Program-made: the position numbers and the translations under genes
NCBI GenBank assembly: GCA_947387575.1
Contig: CANDOC010000003.1
Coordinates: 1-64,000, forward strand
DNA length: 64,000 nt
Reading direction: 5' to 3'
Source: Spongorhabdus nitratireducens
GTDB lineage: Bacteria; Pseudomonadota; Gammaproteobacteria; Pseudomonadales; Endozoicomonadaceae
Shown: in pieces, positions 37,062 to 45,770 of the stretch
Layout: the number at the start of each line of letters is the position of its first letter
Position numbering within the stretch: position 1 is the first letter of the stretch
The notes under the pieces: generated by a model
Seen by the model: the letters and a program-made list of their open reading frames with translations, nothing else
The model's database searches: none
What the model was told of the DNA's origin: nothing

Positions 37062-38024
37062 ATGTCAGGCAAAATACCAGGGGATGTACACCCGTCAGGG
37101 GCTGAATACACTCCACAGCTACCAGAAGATCACTCTACTGACGCCCCACCTACTGGAAAACACCCCACTCTCAGCTCTGTAACTCCAGCTAAGGGAGAGG
37201 CATCCGTTGCTTCAACTCAAGCTGATGCTCATTCCAGCAAAAGTGAACCCAAGCCTATTCTCAAACGTAAGGGACAGACACGAAAGAAACAGAGGAAGCA
37301 AGCACGCTTCTCTGAAGAGCCCCCGCAGGAGCATCATGTTCCGGCCCGCACTCTGCAAAAACAAGAGTTGCGCAAGCTGGCACTGGACTTACTTTATGCT
37401 GACCAGAAATCAGACGTTGTTGAACTACTGATATCACAGCGCCTCAACGACCTGACAACCCGCAGCAACGAGAAAAAACGCATTGATAACTTCGAACAGC
37501 TTTGCGAGGACTTACGCAAGGACTGTACACATCAACACTCAGCACCACTCAACGCGGCAATTGAGGAAGCAGAAAAAATAACCGACGAGCAGTTTATGGT
37601 GTATGCCGTGGTTAACGGAACCTCTCCAGATGATATAGAGGACCAGATTGATTACTTGCAGCGAAGAATAACCAGACTGAAAAGTTCTGACCCGGAAAAC
37701 CCAAAAATATCTCTTATGAGACTTCAAATTGAAGAGTTGAAGCTCATTATCAGTCATGCACGACAGGAATCCGGCCCTACCAGAAAATCCATTCCAAGAG
37801 GATCAGAGGCACGACGACCAGAAAAAAGTCCTGCGTTATGGACAATCAGGTCTTTACTGGAGCAAGGAAAACGCGAAGATGCAATTTCCCTTATCAAAAA
37901 GCAGCGCAGTCCTGAAGTACTAACGAAACTGACCACAGCATTACGCGATGGGGGGTACGATCAGGAACTGATAGCACTGGCAAAGAAAACTTTTCTTAGA
38001 GCCTTAAAGAAAGGTGCTTCGTAA
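37062..38024 (+). CDS. Unknown protein with disordered N-terminus and NLS-like basic stretch
   Basis: A 320-residue protein with no recognised family. Residues 1-60 are Pro/Ser/Thr/His-rich and look disordered, as in many T3SS effectors. Residues 64-83 hold a dense basic cluster (KPILKRKGQTRKKQRKQARF) that resembles a nuclear localisation signal and loosely a SILK plus RVxF pair used to dock protein phosphatase 1. Residues 95-235 are helical and charged. A C-terminal helical repeat (LWTIRSLLEQGKREDAISLI) follows. No signal peptide or membrane segment. A host-directed effector is an inference; it interrupts the ndk-isc order. A strong terminator follows. Confidence 0.6.
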   Translation: MSGKIPGDVHPSGAEYTPQLPEDHSTDAPPTGKHPTLSSVTPAKGEASVASTQADAHSSKSEPKPILKRKGQTRKKQRKQARFSEEPPQEHHVPARTLQKQELRKLALDLLYADQKSDVVELLISQRLNDLTTRSNEKKRIDNFEQLCEDLRKDCTHQHSAPLNAAIEEAEKITDEQFMVYAVVNGTSPDDIEDQIDYLQRRITRLKSSDPENPKISLMRLQIEELKLIISHARQESGPTRKSIPRGSEARRPEKSPALWTIRSLLEQGKREDAISLIKKQRSPEVLTKLTTALRDGGYDQELIALAKKTFLRALKKGAS

Positions 38025-38053
38025 AAAAGGGCTGCAATTTTGCAACCCTTTTT
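38024..38053. terminator. Bidirectional terminator between the 37062 gene and iscX
   Basis: AAAAAGGG-C-TGCA pairs with TGCA-A-CCCTTTTT around a 4-nt loop, with a run of A before and T after. It ends both the plus-strand unknown gene and the isc operon on the minus strand. Confidence 0.85.
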
Positions 38054-38064
38054 ATATCTCACCC

Positions 38065-38265
38065 TTAATCCATTTCTTCAATCCAGGCCATCTGGATTGC
38101 TTCAAGGATTTTTTCACCGCAACGTTCTGGGTCATCATCAAAATCATCCAGACCCATTACCCAGTTGCGCAGGTCCAGAAAGTTAACATAACGCGGATCG
38201 GTATCCGGATAGGCTTCAGAGAGCTCAATGGCGATATCCTGAACATCCACCCATTTCAGACTCAT
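38065..38265 (-). CDS. iscX: Fe-S assembly protein IscX
   Basis: A 66-residue acidic protein that binds IscS and iron and modulates Fe-S cluster synthesis. The family pattern is clear: KWVDVQDIAIELSEAYPDTDP, FLDLRNWVMGLDDFDDDPE, and the ending AIQMAWIEEMD. It is the last gene of the isc operon. Confidence 0.97.
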   Translation of the reverse strand: MSLKWVDVQDIAIELSEAYPDTDPRYVNFLDLRNWVMGLDDFDDDPERCGEKILEAIQMAWIEEMD

Positions 38266-38307
38266 CTTTACTACCTCACTTCCGGCGCTTGCAACGCCTT
38301 ATTGCTC

Positions 38308-38646
38308 TTAATGCCGCTCGGACACCTGGTTAATGGTGTAACGGGGAATTTCAACCACCAGATCCTTATCCTCGACAATAGCCTGACAGCTCAGTCGTGA
38401 CTCAGGCTCCAGCCCCCAGGCTTTATCCAGCATGTCTTCTTCCAGCTCATCCGGCTCTTCCAGTGAGTCAAAACCTTCACGCACGACAATATGACAGGTT
38501 GTGCAGGCACAGGATTTTTCACAGGCATGCTCAATATCAATGCCTTGCTTCAAGGCCGCATCCAACACAGTGACACCAGCCTCGACCTCAACCACATCAC
38601 CTTCAGGACAAAGCTCTTCATGAGGCAAAAATACTATTTTAGGCAC
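38308..38646 (-). CDS. fdx: Isc [2Fe-2S] ferredoxin
   Basis: Electron donor to Fe-S cluster assembly. It has 112 residues. Cluster ligands are in CEKSCACTTCH with a fourth Cys in ESRLSCQA. It starts at GTG (38646) with GGAG eight bases upstream, giving the expected N-terminus MPKIVFLPHEELCP. It lies 5 bp after hscA. Confidence 0.97.
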   Translation of the reverse strand: MPKIVFLPHEELCPEGDVVEVEAGVTVLDAALKQGIDIEHACEKSCACTTCHIVVREGFDSLEEPDELEEDMLDKAWGLEPESRLSCQAIVEDKDLVVEIPRYTINQVSERH

Positions 38647-38651
38647 TGAAT

Positions 38652-40523
38652 TTACTCCGCCTTATTCTCAAACTCATTCACTGAATGCCCGGACAAGGCT
38701 GTCTTGATTTTGCTATTCATACGACGAGCGGCAAAAAAGTCACTGGCTTTGCTTGTAGCATCAATTGCCTGCTTGATCGCCCCGGCATCAGAGCCGTTGC
38801 GTGCCAGTTGCAGCTTTTCTGCCTCTGCCAGCAGACCATTGAATTCCTGTTCTGAAAGCAACGCTTTACCATCCGCTTCCAAAGCCACGTTCAGAGCGTC
38901 AAGAATCCGGTCTGCTTCAACCTGCTGCTCACGCAGAGCGCGCAGGTCTTTATCGTCTACTGCATGGGTATAGGACTCCTGCAGCATACGGGTAATTTCA
39001 CCATCAGTAAGACCGTATGATGGTTTAACCTGAACTTCACTTTCAATTCCGCTGGACAGTTCCTGAGCCCGAACACTCAGCAAGCCATCGGCATCAACCT
39101 GGAAAGTTACCCGGATTTTAGCAGCACCCGCCGGCATGGGAGGAATACCGCGCAGGCTGAAACGCGCCAGCGAACGGTTATCCTGGATCAGTTCTCGCTC
39201 GCCCTGCAGCACATGGATGGACATCGCCGTCTGGCCATCCTTGAAGGTAGTAAACTCCTGGGCGCGGGCAACTGGAATAGTGGTATTACGATGAATAACC
39301 TTTTCCATCAGTCCGCCCATGGTTTCAAGACCAAGCGACAGAGGAATAACATCCAGCAGCAGCATTTCATCGGCAGGCTTGTTACCGGCCAGAATATCAG
39401 CCTGCATGGCTGCACCAATAGCCACTACCCGATCCGGGTCAATATCGACATGCGGCTTGCGGCCCAGCAGTTCGGTTACACGCTCACGCACCCTTGGTAC
39501 ACGGGTGGAACCACCGACCATTACCACCTCGCCAACATCATCTGCACGCAAGCCGGCATCACGCAATGCACGACGACAAGCCTTTAATGTGCGATCAACA
39601 AGAGGATCAACCAGTTCATTAAAGCTGTCACGAGACAGGGTATAACTTTTTTCCCTGAACAGTATTTCTGCTGTTTCAGCAGTCGTCAGCGCTTCTTTTG
39701 CAGCACAGCCGCTCAAGCTCAACTGACGCAGTTCAGAAGCATTCAGAGTGTTTGCAGCAACACCGGCCTGCTCCAGCACCCAGCCAACAACAGCCTGGTC
39801 AAAGTCATCTCCGCCCAGCGCAGTATCACCGCCGGTTGCCAGCACTTCGAATACACCCTTGCTGATGCGCAGCACAGAGATATCAAAAGTACCGCCACCC
39901 AGATCATAGACAGCAATAACGCCTTCTTCGGCCTGATCCAGTCCGTAGGCCACCGCTGCAGCAGTCGGCTCGTTCAGTAAGCGCAGCACATTGATGCCTG
40001 CCAGTCGGGCAGCATCACGGGTTGCCTGACGCTGGGAGTCATCAAAATAGGCCGGCACGGTAATAACGGCACCCACAAGGCTTCCACCCAGTGTTTCCTG
40101 TGCCCGGTCGCTCAGTTCTTTGAGAATCGAAGCGGAGGCTTCAACAGGACTCACTGCACCCTGGCGGGTTTGAATCGCCGCCATGCCTTCTTTATCAGCA
40201 AAGTTATAGGGCATCACGCCATCAAGCGTATGCACATCAGCCTTGCCACGCCCCATCAGGCGCTTGACAGAAATAAGGGTATTCAATGGATCTTCGGTTA
40301 CCCGCGCCCGGGCATCGTGTCCCACCAGAATCTGATGCTCTTCACCATAATGAACAATAGACGGCAGAATATGGCGGCCGGCAAGATCCGGCAAGGTTTC
40401 AGCTCCCTGCTCCCGAACTGTGGCGACCAGAGAGTTGGTGGTTCCCAGGTCAATGCCTACAGCGCGCTTGCGGGCGTGGGGTTCCGGGCTCAATCCCGGT
40501 TCGGATATCTGCAGCAAGGCCAT
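38652..40523 (-). CDS. hscA: Fe-S-dedicated Hsp70 chaperone HscA
   Basis: ATP-driven chaperone that, with HscB, releases clusters from IscU by binding its LPPVK motif. It has 623 residues. The nucleotide-binding domain begins [14 protein letters not shown] and includes [30 protein letters not shown] and [12 protein letters not shown]. The substrate-binding domain and a helical lid follow. It is the HscA rather than the DnaK type, given length and operon position. Confidence 0.98.
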   Translation of the reverse strand: MALLQISEPGLSPEPHARKRAVGIDLGTTNSLVATVREQGAETLPDLAGRHILPSIVHYGEEHQILVGHDARARVTEDPLNTLISVKRLMGRGKADVHTLDGVMPYNFADKEGMAAIQTRQGAVSPVEASASILKELSDRAQETLGGSLVGAVITVPAYFDDSQRQATRDAARLAGINVLRLLNEPTAAAVAYGLDQAEEGVIAVYDLGGGTFDISVLRISKGVFEVLATGGDTALGGDDFDQAVVGWVLEQAGVAANTLNASELRQLSLSGCAAKEALTTAETAEILFREKSYTLSRDSFNELVDPLVDRTLKACRRALRDAGLRADDVGEVVMVGGSTRVPRVRERVTELLGRKPHVDIDPDRVVAIGAAMQADILAGNKPADEMLLLDVIPLSLGLETMGGLMEKVIHRNTTIPVARAQEFTTFKDGQTAMSIHVLQGERELIQDNRSLARFSLRGIPPMPAGAAKIRVTFQVDADGLLSVRAQELSSGIESEVQVKPSYGLTDGEITRMLQESYTHAVDDKDLRALREQQVEADRILDALNVALEADGKALLSEQEFNGLLAEAEKLQLARNGSDAGAIKQAIDATSKASDFFAARRMNSKIKTALSGHSVNEFENKAE

Positions 40524-40578
40524 GTGCTACCGCTCTATGCTTTTTGGTGAAATGGGCAGGAAACGTAAAATGGCGATA

Positions 40579-41133
40579 TCAGTAATCCAGCAGTCGCTCT
40601 TCCAGTGCTGACGCTTCTGCATCCAGCTTTTCCAGGAAGTGCATCTTTCTGACCAGTTCAGCTGCCTTGTGCAGCGCACTCTCAGAACCGTCTGCCAGAT
40701 GTTCACCAAATGTTGTCTGATACTGACGGAGGGATTTGGACACGCCCCGTCTGAAACTGTCGACAGCCGCTTCCGGGTCTGGCTGTGATGCCAGCTCGGA
40801 CAATTCGTCACGCAACTCCATCTGCTCCATCAGGAACGCCGGATCCATGACGGTATTGGTTTCGGCCCCGACTTCGACTCCTTTCAGAGCCAGCAGGTAG
40901 TCTGCCCGTTTCAGCGGAGACTTCAGAGTGTCATAGGCTTCATTGATGCGTGCCGCGTACTGAACCGCCAGTCGTTTTTCCGCATCATCTGCTGCCGCAA
41001 AACGATCAGGGTGAACTACTTTCTGCAGATCGTGATAACGACGATCCAGCTGCGAACGCTCTACCTGAAAACTGACCGGTATTTCAAACAGCTCGAAATA
41101 ACTGGCCTCGAAATTTACCGTATCAGCCGACAT
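40579..41133 (-). CDS. hscB: Fe-S co-chaperone HscB (Hsc20)
   Basis: J-domain protein that delivers IscU to HscA and stimulates its ATPase. The N-terminal J domain has [10 protein letters not shown] and the HPD motif in VVHPDRF; the C-terminal three-helix IscU-binding domain follows. The ATG at 41133 (GGTGA about eight bases upstream) gives 184 residues and an 11-bp overlap with iscA; the longer start at 41169 would overlap iscA by 47 bp and is less likely. Confidence 0.95.
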   Translation of the reverse strand: MSADTVNFEASYFELFEIPVSFQVERSQLDRRYHDLQKVVHPDRFAAADDAEKRLAVQYAARINEAYDTLKSPLKRADYLLALKGVEVGAETNTVMDPAFLMEQMELRDELSELASQPDPEAAVDSFRRGVSKSLRQYQTTFGEHLADGSESALHKAAELVRKMHFLEKLDAEASALEERLLDY

Positions 41134-41455
41134 TAAAGCTTTCACCGCAACCGCATTCACTGGTGACATTAGGATTATTGAAACGGAAGCCTTCGTTCAG
41201 GCCTTCCTTTACAAAATCAAGCTCGGTACCGTCCAGGTAGGCCAGACTCTTGGGGTCGATAATAACGTTGGCACCGAAGTATTCGAACTGCTGATCTTCA
41301 GGCTGAAGATCATCAACAAATTCCAGTACATAAGCCATACCGGAGCAACCGGAAGTACGAACGCCCAGGCGAATACCCAGACCACGACCACGCTGTTCCA
41401 ACTGCCGCTTGACGTGACTAGCTGCGGCTTCTGTCATGCTGATTGCTGCTGTCAT
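41123..41455 (-). CDS. iscA: A-type Fe-S carrier IscA
   Basis: Carries Fe-S clusters or iron to apo-targets. It has 110 residues; the three conserved cysteines are in TSGCSGMAY and the C-terminal ECGCGESF. The family segment [26 protein letters not shown] is present in part. It lies between iscU and hscB as usual. Confidence 0.97.
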   Translation of the reverse strand: MTAAISMTEAAASHVKRQLEQRGRGLGIRLGVRTSGCSGMAYVLEFVDDLQPEDQQFEYFGANVIIDPKSLAYLDGTELDFVKEGLNEGFRFNNPNVTSECGCGESFNVG

Positions 41456-41509
41456 GCATGCATCCTGTAATACACGAAGCCCTTGTCAGGGCCATATCGT
41501 GCCGGCGAC

Positions 41510-41923
41510 TTATGCTGCGCCGGCGGCTTCCTGACTCTCTGCACCATCACCTTTGCCACGATAGTCAGCAATCGCTGCCTTGATCGCATCTTCGGCCAGT
41601 ACCGAGCAGTGGATTTTAACCGGAGGCAGCTCCAGTTCTTCAGCAATATCGGTATTGCGGATTTCGGCTGCCTCATCCAGGGTGCGGCCTTTCATCCACT
41701 CGGTTGCCAGTGAGCTGGAAGCAATTGCAGAACCGCAGCCGTAGGTTTTGAACAGTGCGTCTTCGATCACACCTTCATCGTTTACCTTGATTTGCAGTCG
41801 CATTACGTCACCACACGCAGGCGCACCGACCATACCGGTACCAACGTGAGGATCAGCAGCATCCATTTTGCCCACATTACGGGGGTTTTCGTAATGATCG
41901 ATTACTTTTTCACTGTAAGCCAT
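41510..41923 (-). CDS. iscU: Fe-S cluster scaffold IscU
   Basis: Scaffold on which IscS and ferredoxin build the [2Fe-2S] cluster. Features: the N-terminus AYSEKVIDHYENPRNVG, cluster cysteines in GAPACGDVM, KTYGCGSAIASSS and HCSVLAEDAI, and the HscA-recognition motif LPPVK. It has 137 residues with a slightly longer alanine-rich end than E. coli. Confidence 0.98.
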   Translation of the reverse strand: MAYSEKVIDHYENPRNVGKMDAADPHVGTGMVGAPACGDVMRLQIKVNDEGVIEDALFKTYGCGSAIASSSLATEWMKGRTLDEAAEIRNTDIAEELELPPVKIHCSVLAEDAIKAAIADYRGKGDGAESQEAAGAA

Positions 41924-41969
41924 TTTGACACCTCCACAGCCGGGCCATGCCCGGCTGAAAATCTCTTTA

Positions 41970-43184
41970 TCAGTGGGCTACCCACTCAACCTTGCTCAGA
42001 TCGACACCATCCTTGTACATATCCCACAGCGGAGACAGTTCTCTCAGTTTGGTGACCGCATCGCGCAGTTTCTCTGCGGCAAAGTCGACTTCTTCTTCTG
42101 TAGTAAAGCGACCGAAAGAGAAACGCAGGGAACTGTGAGCCAGCTCATCATTCAGACCCAGCGCACGCAGTACATAGCTGGGCTCCAGGCTGGCAGAAGT
42201 ACAGGCAGATCCGGAAGAAACAGCCAGATCTTTCAGCGCCATAATCAGCGACTCGCCTTCCACGAAGTTCATGCTGACGTTCAGGTTACCAACGACACGG
42301 TGTTCCAGGCTGCCATTGATGAACACCTGTTCCATATCCTGGATACGATTCCAGAAGCGGTTACGCAGGGCCAGAACCCGGGCATGCTCGTCATGCATTT
42401 CTTCTTTAGCCAGACGGAATGCTTCACCCATACCGACAATCTGGTGAGTCGGCAGGGTACCGGAACGCATACCACGCTCATGACCACCGCCGTGCATCTG
42501 GGCTTCCAGACGTACCCGCGGCTTGCGGCGAACATACAGGGCACCAATGCCTTTCGGGCCATAAATCTTGTGGGCACTGAAGGACATCATGTCGACCTTC
42601 AGTTCTTCCAGGTTGATATCCAGCTTGCCGGCACTCTGGGCGGCATCCACGTGGAAGATAATTTTACGTGGGCGGGTCAACTCACCGATTGCCTTGATAT
42701 CGTTAACAACGCCAATTTCATTGTTAACGTGCATCAGGGAAACGACAGTGGTGTCTTCGCGGATCGCTTCTTCTACAGCTTTCGGCTGAATAATGCCGTC
42801 ACTGTCCGGATCCAGATAGGTTACTTCAAAACCTTCCCGCTCCAGCTGACGACAGGTATCCAGTACCGCCTTATGTTCAATACGGGAGGTAATAATGTGC
42901 TTGCCTTTCTTCTGGTAGAAGTGAGCAGCACCCTTAATAGCCAGGTTATCCGACTCGGTCGCACCGGAAGTCCAGACAATTTCACGCGGATCAGCGTTAA
43001 TCAGCTCCGCAACCTGACGACGGGCGTTTTCTACCGCTTCTTCGGCTTTCCAACCGAACAAGTGGGAACGTGAAGCAGGATTACCGAAATTGCCATCCAG
43101 CGTCAGGCAGTCCGCCATCGCCTTGGCAACACGGGGATCCACCGGAGTTGTTGCTGAATAATCCAGGTAGATCGGACACTTCAT
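41970..43184 (-). CDS. iscS: Cysteine desulfurase IscS
   Basis: PLP enzyme that takes sulfur from cysteine for Fe-S clusters and tRNA thiolation. It begins [19 protein letters not shown]. The PLP lysine lies in [16 protein letters not shown], and the active-site Cys loop is [21 protein letters not shown]. The ATG at 43184, with GGGAG nine bases upstream, gives 404 residues, the standard length; TTG 43202 and ATG 43193 are too close to that ribosome-binding site. Confidence 0.98.
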   Translation of the reverse strand: MKCPIYLDYSATTPVDPRVAKAMADCLTLDGNFGNPASRSHLFGWKAEEAVENARRQVAELINADPREIVWTSGATESDNLAIKGAAHFYQKKGKHIITSRIEHKAVLDTCRQLEREGFEVTYLDPDSDGIIQPKAVEEAIREDTTVVSLMHVNNEIGVVNDIKAIGELTRPRKIIFHVDAAQSAGKLDINLEELKVDMMSFSAHKIYGPKGIGALYVRRKPRVRLEAQMHGGGHERGMRSGTLPTHQIVGMGEAFRLAKEEMHDEHARVLALRNRFWNRIQDMEQVFINGSLEHRVVGNLNVSMNFVEGESLIMALKDLAVSSGSACTSASLEPSYVLRALGLNDELAHSSLRFSFGRFTTEEEVDFAAEKLRDAVTKLRELSPLWDMYKDGVDLSKVEWVAH

Positions 43185-43290
43185 TCTATACATCTCCCAC
43201 AATCAGGCTCTATTTTGAAAATGCCGTCACATCGGTTATTCAGGAGCAGACGGTATTTTCTGTTTGTTTCTTGGTCAGACCGGCACAGCT

Positions 43291-43770
43291 TCAGGCAATG
43301 CGCTCGGCGTCAATAATATGTTGTTCGTGCTGCACCCGGTTGTCCTGGCGCGTAGCAACATCCTGCACTTCTCTTCTGGCGACCAGGTCTGCCAGACTGA
43401 TCCCGCTCAAAAACGCGTGGATCTGGTCACTCAGATCACACCACAGGTGATGAGTCAGGCAGATATCCCCCTTCTGGCATCCACCTTCACCATGACACCG
43501 GGTTGCATCAACCGATTCATTAACGGCATCGATGACCTGGGCAACATAAATCTCTTTCACATCCCGGCTCAGACGGTAACCACCACCCGGACCACGGATA
43601 CTGCACACCAGATCACTGCGACGCAGACGTGAGAACAGCTGTTCCAGGTAAGAAAGGGAAATACCCTGACGCAGGGAAATATCAGCCAGAGCAACCGGGC
43701 CTGAGCTCGCATGAAGCGCCAGATCCAGCATTGCAGTTACAGCATATCGACCTTTTGTTGTCAGGCGCAT
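43291..43770 (-). CDS. iscR: Fe-S-sensing transcriptional regulator IscR
   Basis: Rrf2-family repressor that senses Fe-S status through a [2Fe-2S] cluster. The winged helix-turn-helix begins [19 protein letters not shown] and contains [18 protein letters not shown]. The cluster cysteines C92, C98 and C104 lie in [14 protein letters not shown]. It heads the isc operon, and an IscR box overlaps its promoter, indicating autoregulation. Confidence 0.97.
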   Translation of the reverse strand: MRLTTKGRYAVTAMLDLALHASSGPVALADISLRQGISLSYLEQLFSRLRRSDLVCSIRGPGGGYRLSRDVKEIYVAQVIDAVNESVDATRCHGEGGCQKGDICLTHHLWCDLSDQIHAFLSGISLADLVARREVQDVATRQDNRVQHEQHIIDAERIA

Positions 43771-43865
43771 ATTTCAGCTAGTGGCCTCATCCGTCAATAA
43801 TCGGGATCTCCTGCATCTGCCTTCTACAGCCCCTTGCCGGACAGAAATACGGGAATCTATGCAAA

Positions 43866-43899
43866 ATTATGAAATACCTGACCAAAACAGTCAACTATT
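43866..43899 (-). promoter_or_regulatory. isc operon promoter with type 1 IscR box
   Basis: On the minus strand TTGACT (43889-43894) and CATAAT (43866-43871) are separated by 17 bp, a near-consensus sigma-70 promoter about 95 bp before iscR. Overlapping it, 43874-43899 contains ATACCTGAC and GTCAACTAT half-sites in inverted orientation, matching the type 1 IscR motif. Holo-IscR would repress here. Confidence 0.8.
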
Positions 43900-44067
43900 A
43901 TTCATATCGGGCAGACAGGCGGGATTGCAGAGTACAGGCGGGGAATTCAATAAAACCCGAAGGGATGCGCCACCTCTTGGCAGAGGTATCAGAGGCGGCG
44001 CGATTATAACACAAGATTTTGATAAACGCTTCGGAAAATAACAACTAGCTATTTACAGCCCGTAGCG

Positions 44068-44865
44068 TTAGCTAACCTTTTCTTTTCCTTGATCTTTTTC
44101 TGATCCATCACAGTCTTTCAGGCTGTCGAAGTCTTCATCACGAAGCTCCGGCAGCTCCTGCCCCGGATTGCAGCTACCCAGTTCCTGCATGGCTGAGCAC
44201 ATCTGCTCAATCTTGAAGTCAACGGCGTGCATGTGATCCAGCAGCTTGTCAAAAGCCTCAGCTACCGGGTCCGGCATATCCTTGCTGACACCATAGGCAT
44301 CGAATCCGATCTTGGCGGCCATTACCTTGCGACGCTGATCTTCTTCCTTGCTGACCTTTTTGATAATCCGGCCAGGAATGCCGACAACGGTTGCTCCCGC
44401 GGGAACTTCTTTCGTCACCACCGCATTGGAACCGACCTTGGCATTGGCACCCACCTCAAAAGGCCCCAGAATTTTGGCTCCAGCACCAACCACAACATTA
44501 TCGCCAATAGTCGGATGTCGCTTGCCTTTGTTCCAACTGGTGCCACCCAGGGTAACACCCTGATAAAGAGTTACATCGTTGCCAATCTCGGCCGTCTCAC
44601 CAATCACCACGCCCATACCGTGGTCAATAAAGAAACGCCGTCCGATGGTTGCACCGGGATGAATTTCAACCCCGGTCAGCCAGCGACTGAATGTCGACAG
44701 GGTTCTGGCCAGCCATTTAAAGCCTCTTTTCCATAAGCCATGTGCCAGTCGATGCAATAACAGCGCATGCAGTCCGGGGTAATTCGTCAGCACTTCAAAC
44801 CAGTTACGTGCCGCCGGGTCCCGATCAAAGACACTGGCAATATCTTCCCGTGTTCGCTCAAACAT
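44068..44865 (-). CDS. cysE: Serine O-acetyltransferase
   Basis: Acetylates serine for cysteine synthesis, supplying the sulfur donor used by IscS. It begins [22 protein letters not shown]. Left-handed beta-helix hexapeptide repeats follow ([39 protein letters not shown], catalytic His in IDHG). The ATG at 44865 gives 265 residues; seven extra codons to 44886 lack a site. Its C-terminal tail (about 75 residues after the hexapeptide domain) is longer than short EpsC-type enzymes. It is upstream of iscR, as in Pseudomonas and Azotobacter. Confidence 0.95.
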   Translation of the reverse strand: MFERTREDIASVFDRDPAARNWFEVLTNYPGLHALLLHRLAHGLWKRGFKWLARTLSTFSRWLTGVEIHPGATIGRRFFIDHGMGVVIGETAEIGNDVTLYQGVTLGGTSWNKGKRHPTIGDNVVVGAGAKILGPFEVGANAKVGSNAVVTKEVPAGATVVGIPGRIIKKVSKEEDQRRKVMAAKIGFDAYGVSKDMPDPVAEAFDKLLDHMHAVDFKIEQMCSAMQELGSCNPGQELPELRDEDFDSLKDCDGSEKDQGKEKVS

Positions 44866-44891
44866 GAAGTATCCCACCCGCTTCATGAGCT

Positions 44892-44913
44892 GAGTGCCGG
44901 CAAACCGGCACTC
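44892..44913. promoter_or_regulatory. Hairpin between trmJ and cysE
   Basis: Perfect 9-bp stem GAGTGCCGG / CCGGCACTC with a 4-nt loop in the 51-bp gap. No T-run follows, so it is more likely an intercistronic stabiliser or attenuator than a full terminator. Confidence 0.55.
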
Positions 44914-44916
44914 GCT

Positions 44917-45672
44917 TTACTTTTCGTTTTTAACCACTTCTTTAGCTGCCGCTAGCCGTATGGTTCGCTGGGTATCAGACAAGATACCGCGCAGAATCGA
45001 CAACTCATTGGTTTCCAGCCCGGCCCGCATATATAAACGACGCAACTTGTTCATCAGCTTGCCCGGGTTATCGGGGTTAAGAAAATCAATCTCAACCAAA
45101 GTTTGCTCCAGATGACTGAAATAGCCTTCCACCGCTTCGGCCGAAGCAATATCTGCAGTCTTTACCACAGCATTGTTTTCCACTTCACCTGCGGCCAGAC
45201 TGGCCATCCGGAGCTCATAACAGAGCACCTGCACTGCAGCACCAAGATTCAGCGAGCTGTACTCGGCATTGGTCGGAATGTGCACATGGTAGTGACATCG
45301 CTCCAGCTCATCGTTGGTCAGCCCCGTCCGCTCACGCCCAAACATAATCGCTGCCGGCAGCCCTTTTTCTGAAATGGTTTCGGCGCAGGTGCGTGGATTC
45401 AACAACGGGCGAGGAATCTTGCGGTTACGGGCACTTGTGCCGATGACCAGGCCACACCCTTCCAGCGCTTCCTCCACGGTGCTACAGATAGTTGCATTCT
45501 CCAGCACATCTTTCGCACCACTGGAGCGGGCAAAAGCTTCATCCGAAGGAAAGTTATCCGGCTCGACCATAACCAGATGAGATAACCCCATGGTTTTCAT
45601 GGCACGGGCAACCGCACCGATATTGCCGGGATGAGAAGGTTTAACCAGAACGATTCGCGTTGAGTCCAACAC
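44917..45672 (-). CDS. trmJ: tRNA (cytidine/uridine-2'-O-)-methyltransferase TrmJ
   Basis: SPOUT-class enzyme that 2'-O-methylates position 32 of several tRNAs. Features: TRIVLVKPSHPGNIGAVARAM at the N-terminus, IMFGRERTGLTNDEL, IPTNAEYSSLNLGAAVQVLCYE, and a C-terminal helical extension. It has 251 residues and starts at GTG (45672). It usually stands divergent from suhB; here a PPxY-protein gene lies between them. Confidence 0.96.
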   Translation of the reverse strand: MLDSTRIVLVKPSHPGNIGAVARAMKTMGLSHLVMVEPDNFPSDEAFARSSGAKDVLENATICSTVEEALEGCGLVIGTSARNRKIPRPLLNPRTCAETISEKGLPAAIMFGRERTGLTNDELERCHYHVHIPTNAEYSSLNLGAAVQVLCYELRMASLAAGEVENNAVVKTADIASAEAVEGYFSHLEQTLVEIDFLNPDNPGKLMNKLRRLYMRAGLETNELSILRGILSDTQRTIRLAAAKEVVKNEK

Positions 45673-45728
45673 CGGAAGGGACTTCCTGAAAAGCCTAAAC
45701 GGCGGAGTCTACTGCATCATGGAAAGCC

Positions 45729-45759
45729 TTGACAACGGCTAGAATCAAAGGGCTATACA
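45729..45759 (+). promoter_or_regulatory. Possible promoter of the PPxY-protein gene
   Basis: A consensus -35 TTGACA (45729-45734) is followed after 19 bp by TATACA (45754-45759), 11 bp before the ATG. Spacing is long and the leader would be very short, so it is tentative. AGGA eight bases before the ATG serves as ribosome-binding site. Confidence 0.35.
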
Positions 45760-45770
45760 GGAATAGATAA

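Noticed and set aside
41925-43073. 382-codon plus-strand open frame opposite iscS
   Set aside because: Antisense to a complete, highly conserved iscS; composition is typical of a shadow frame (many His/Gln/Thr).
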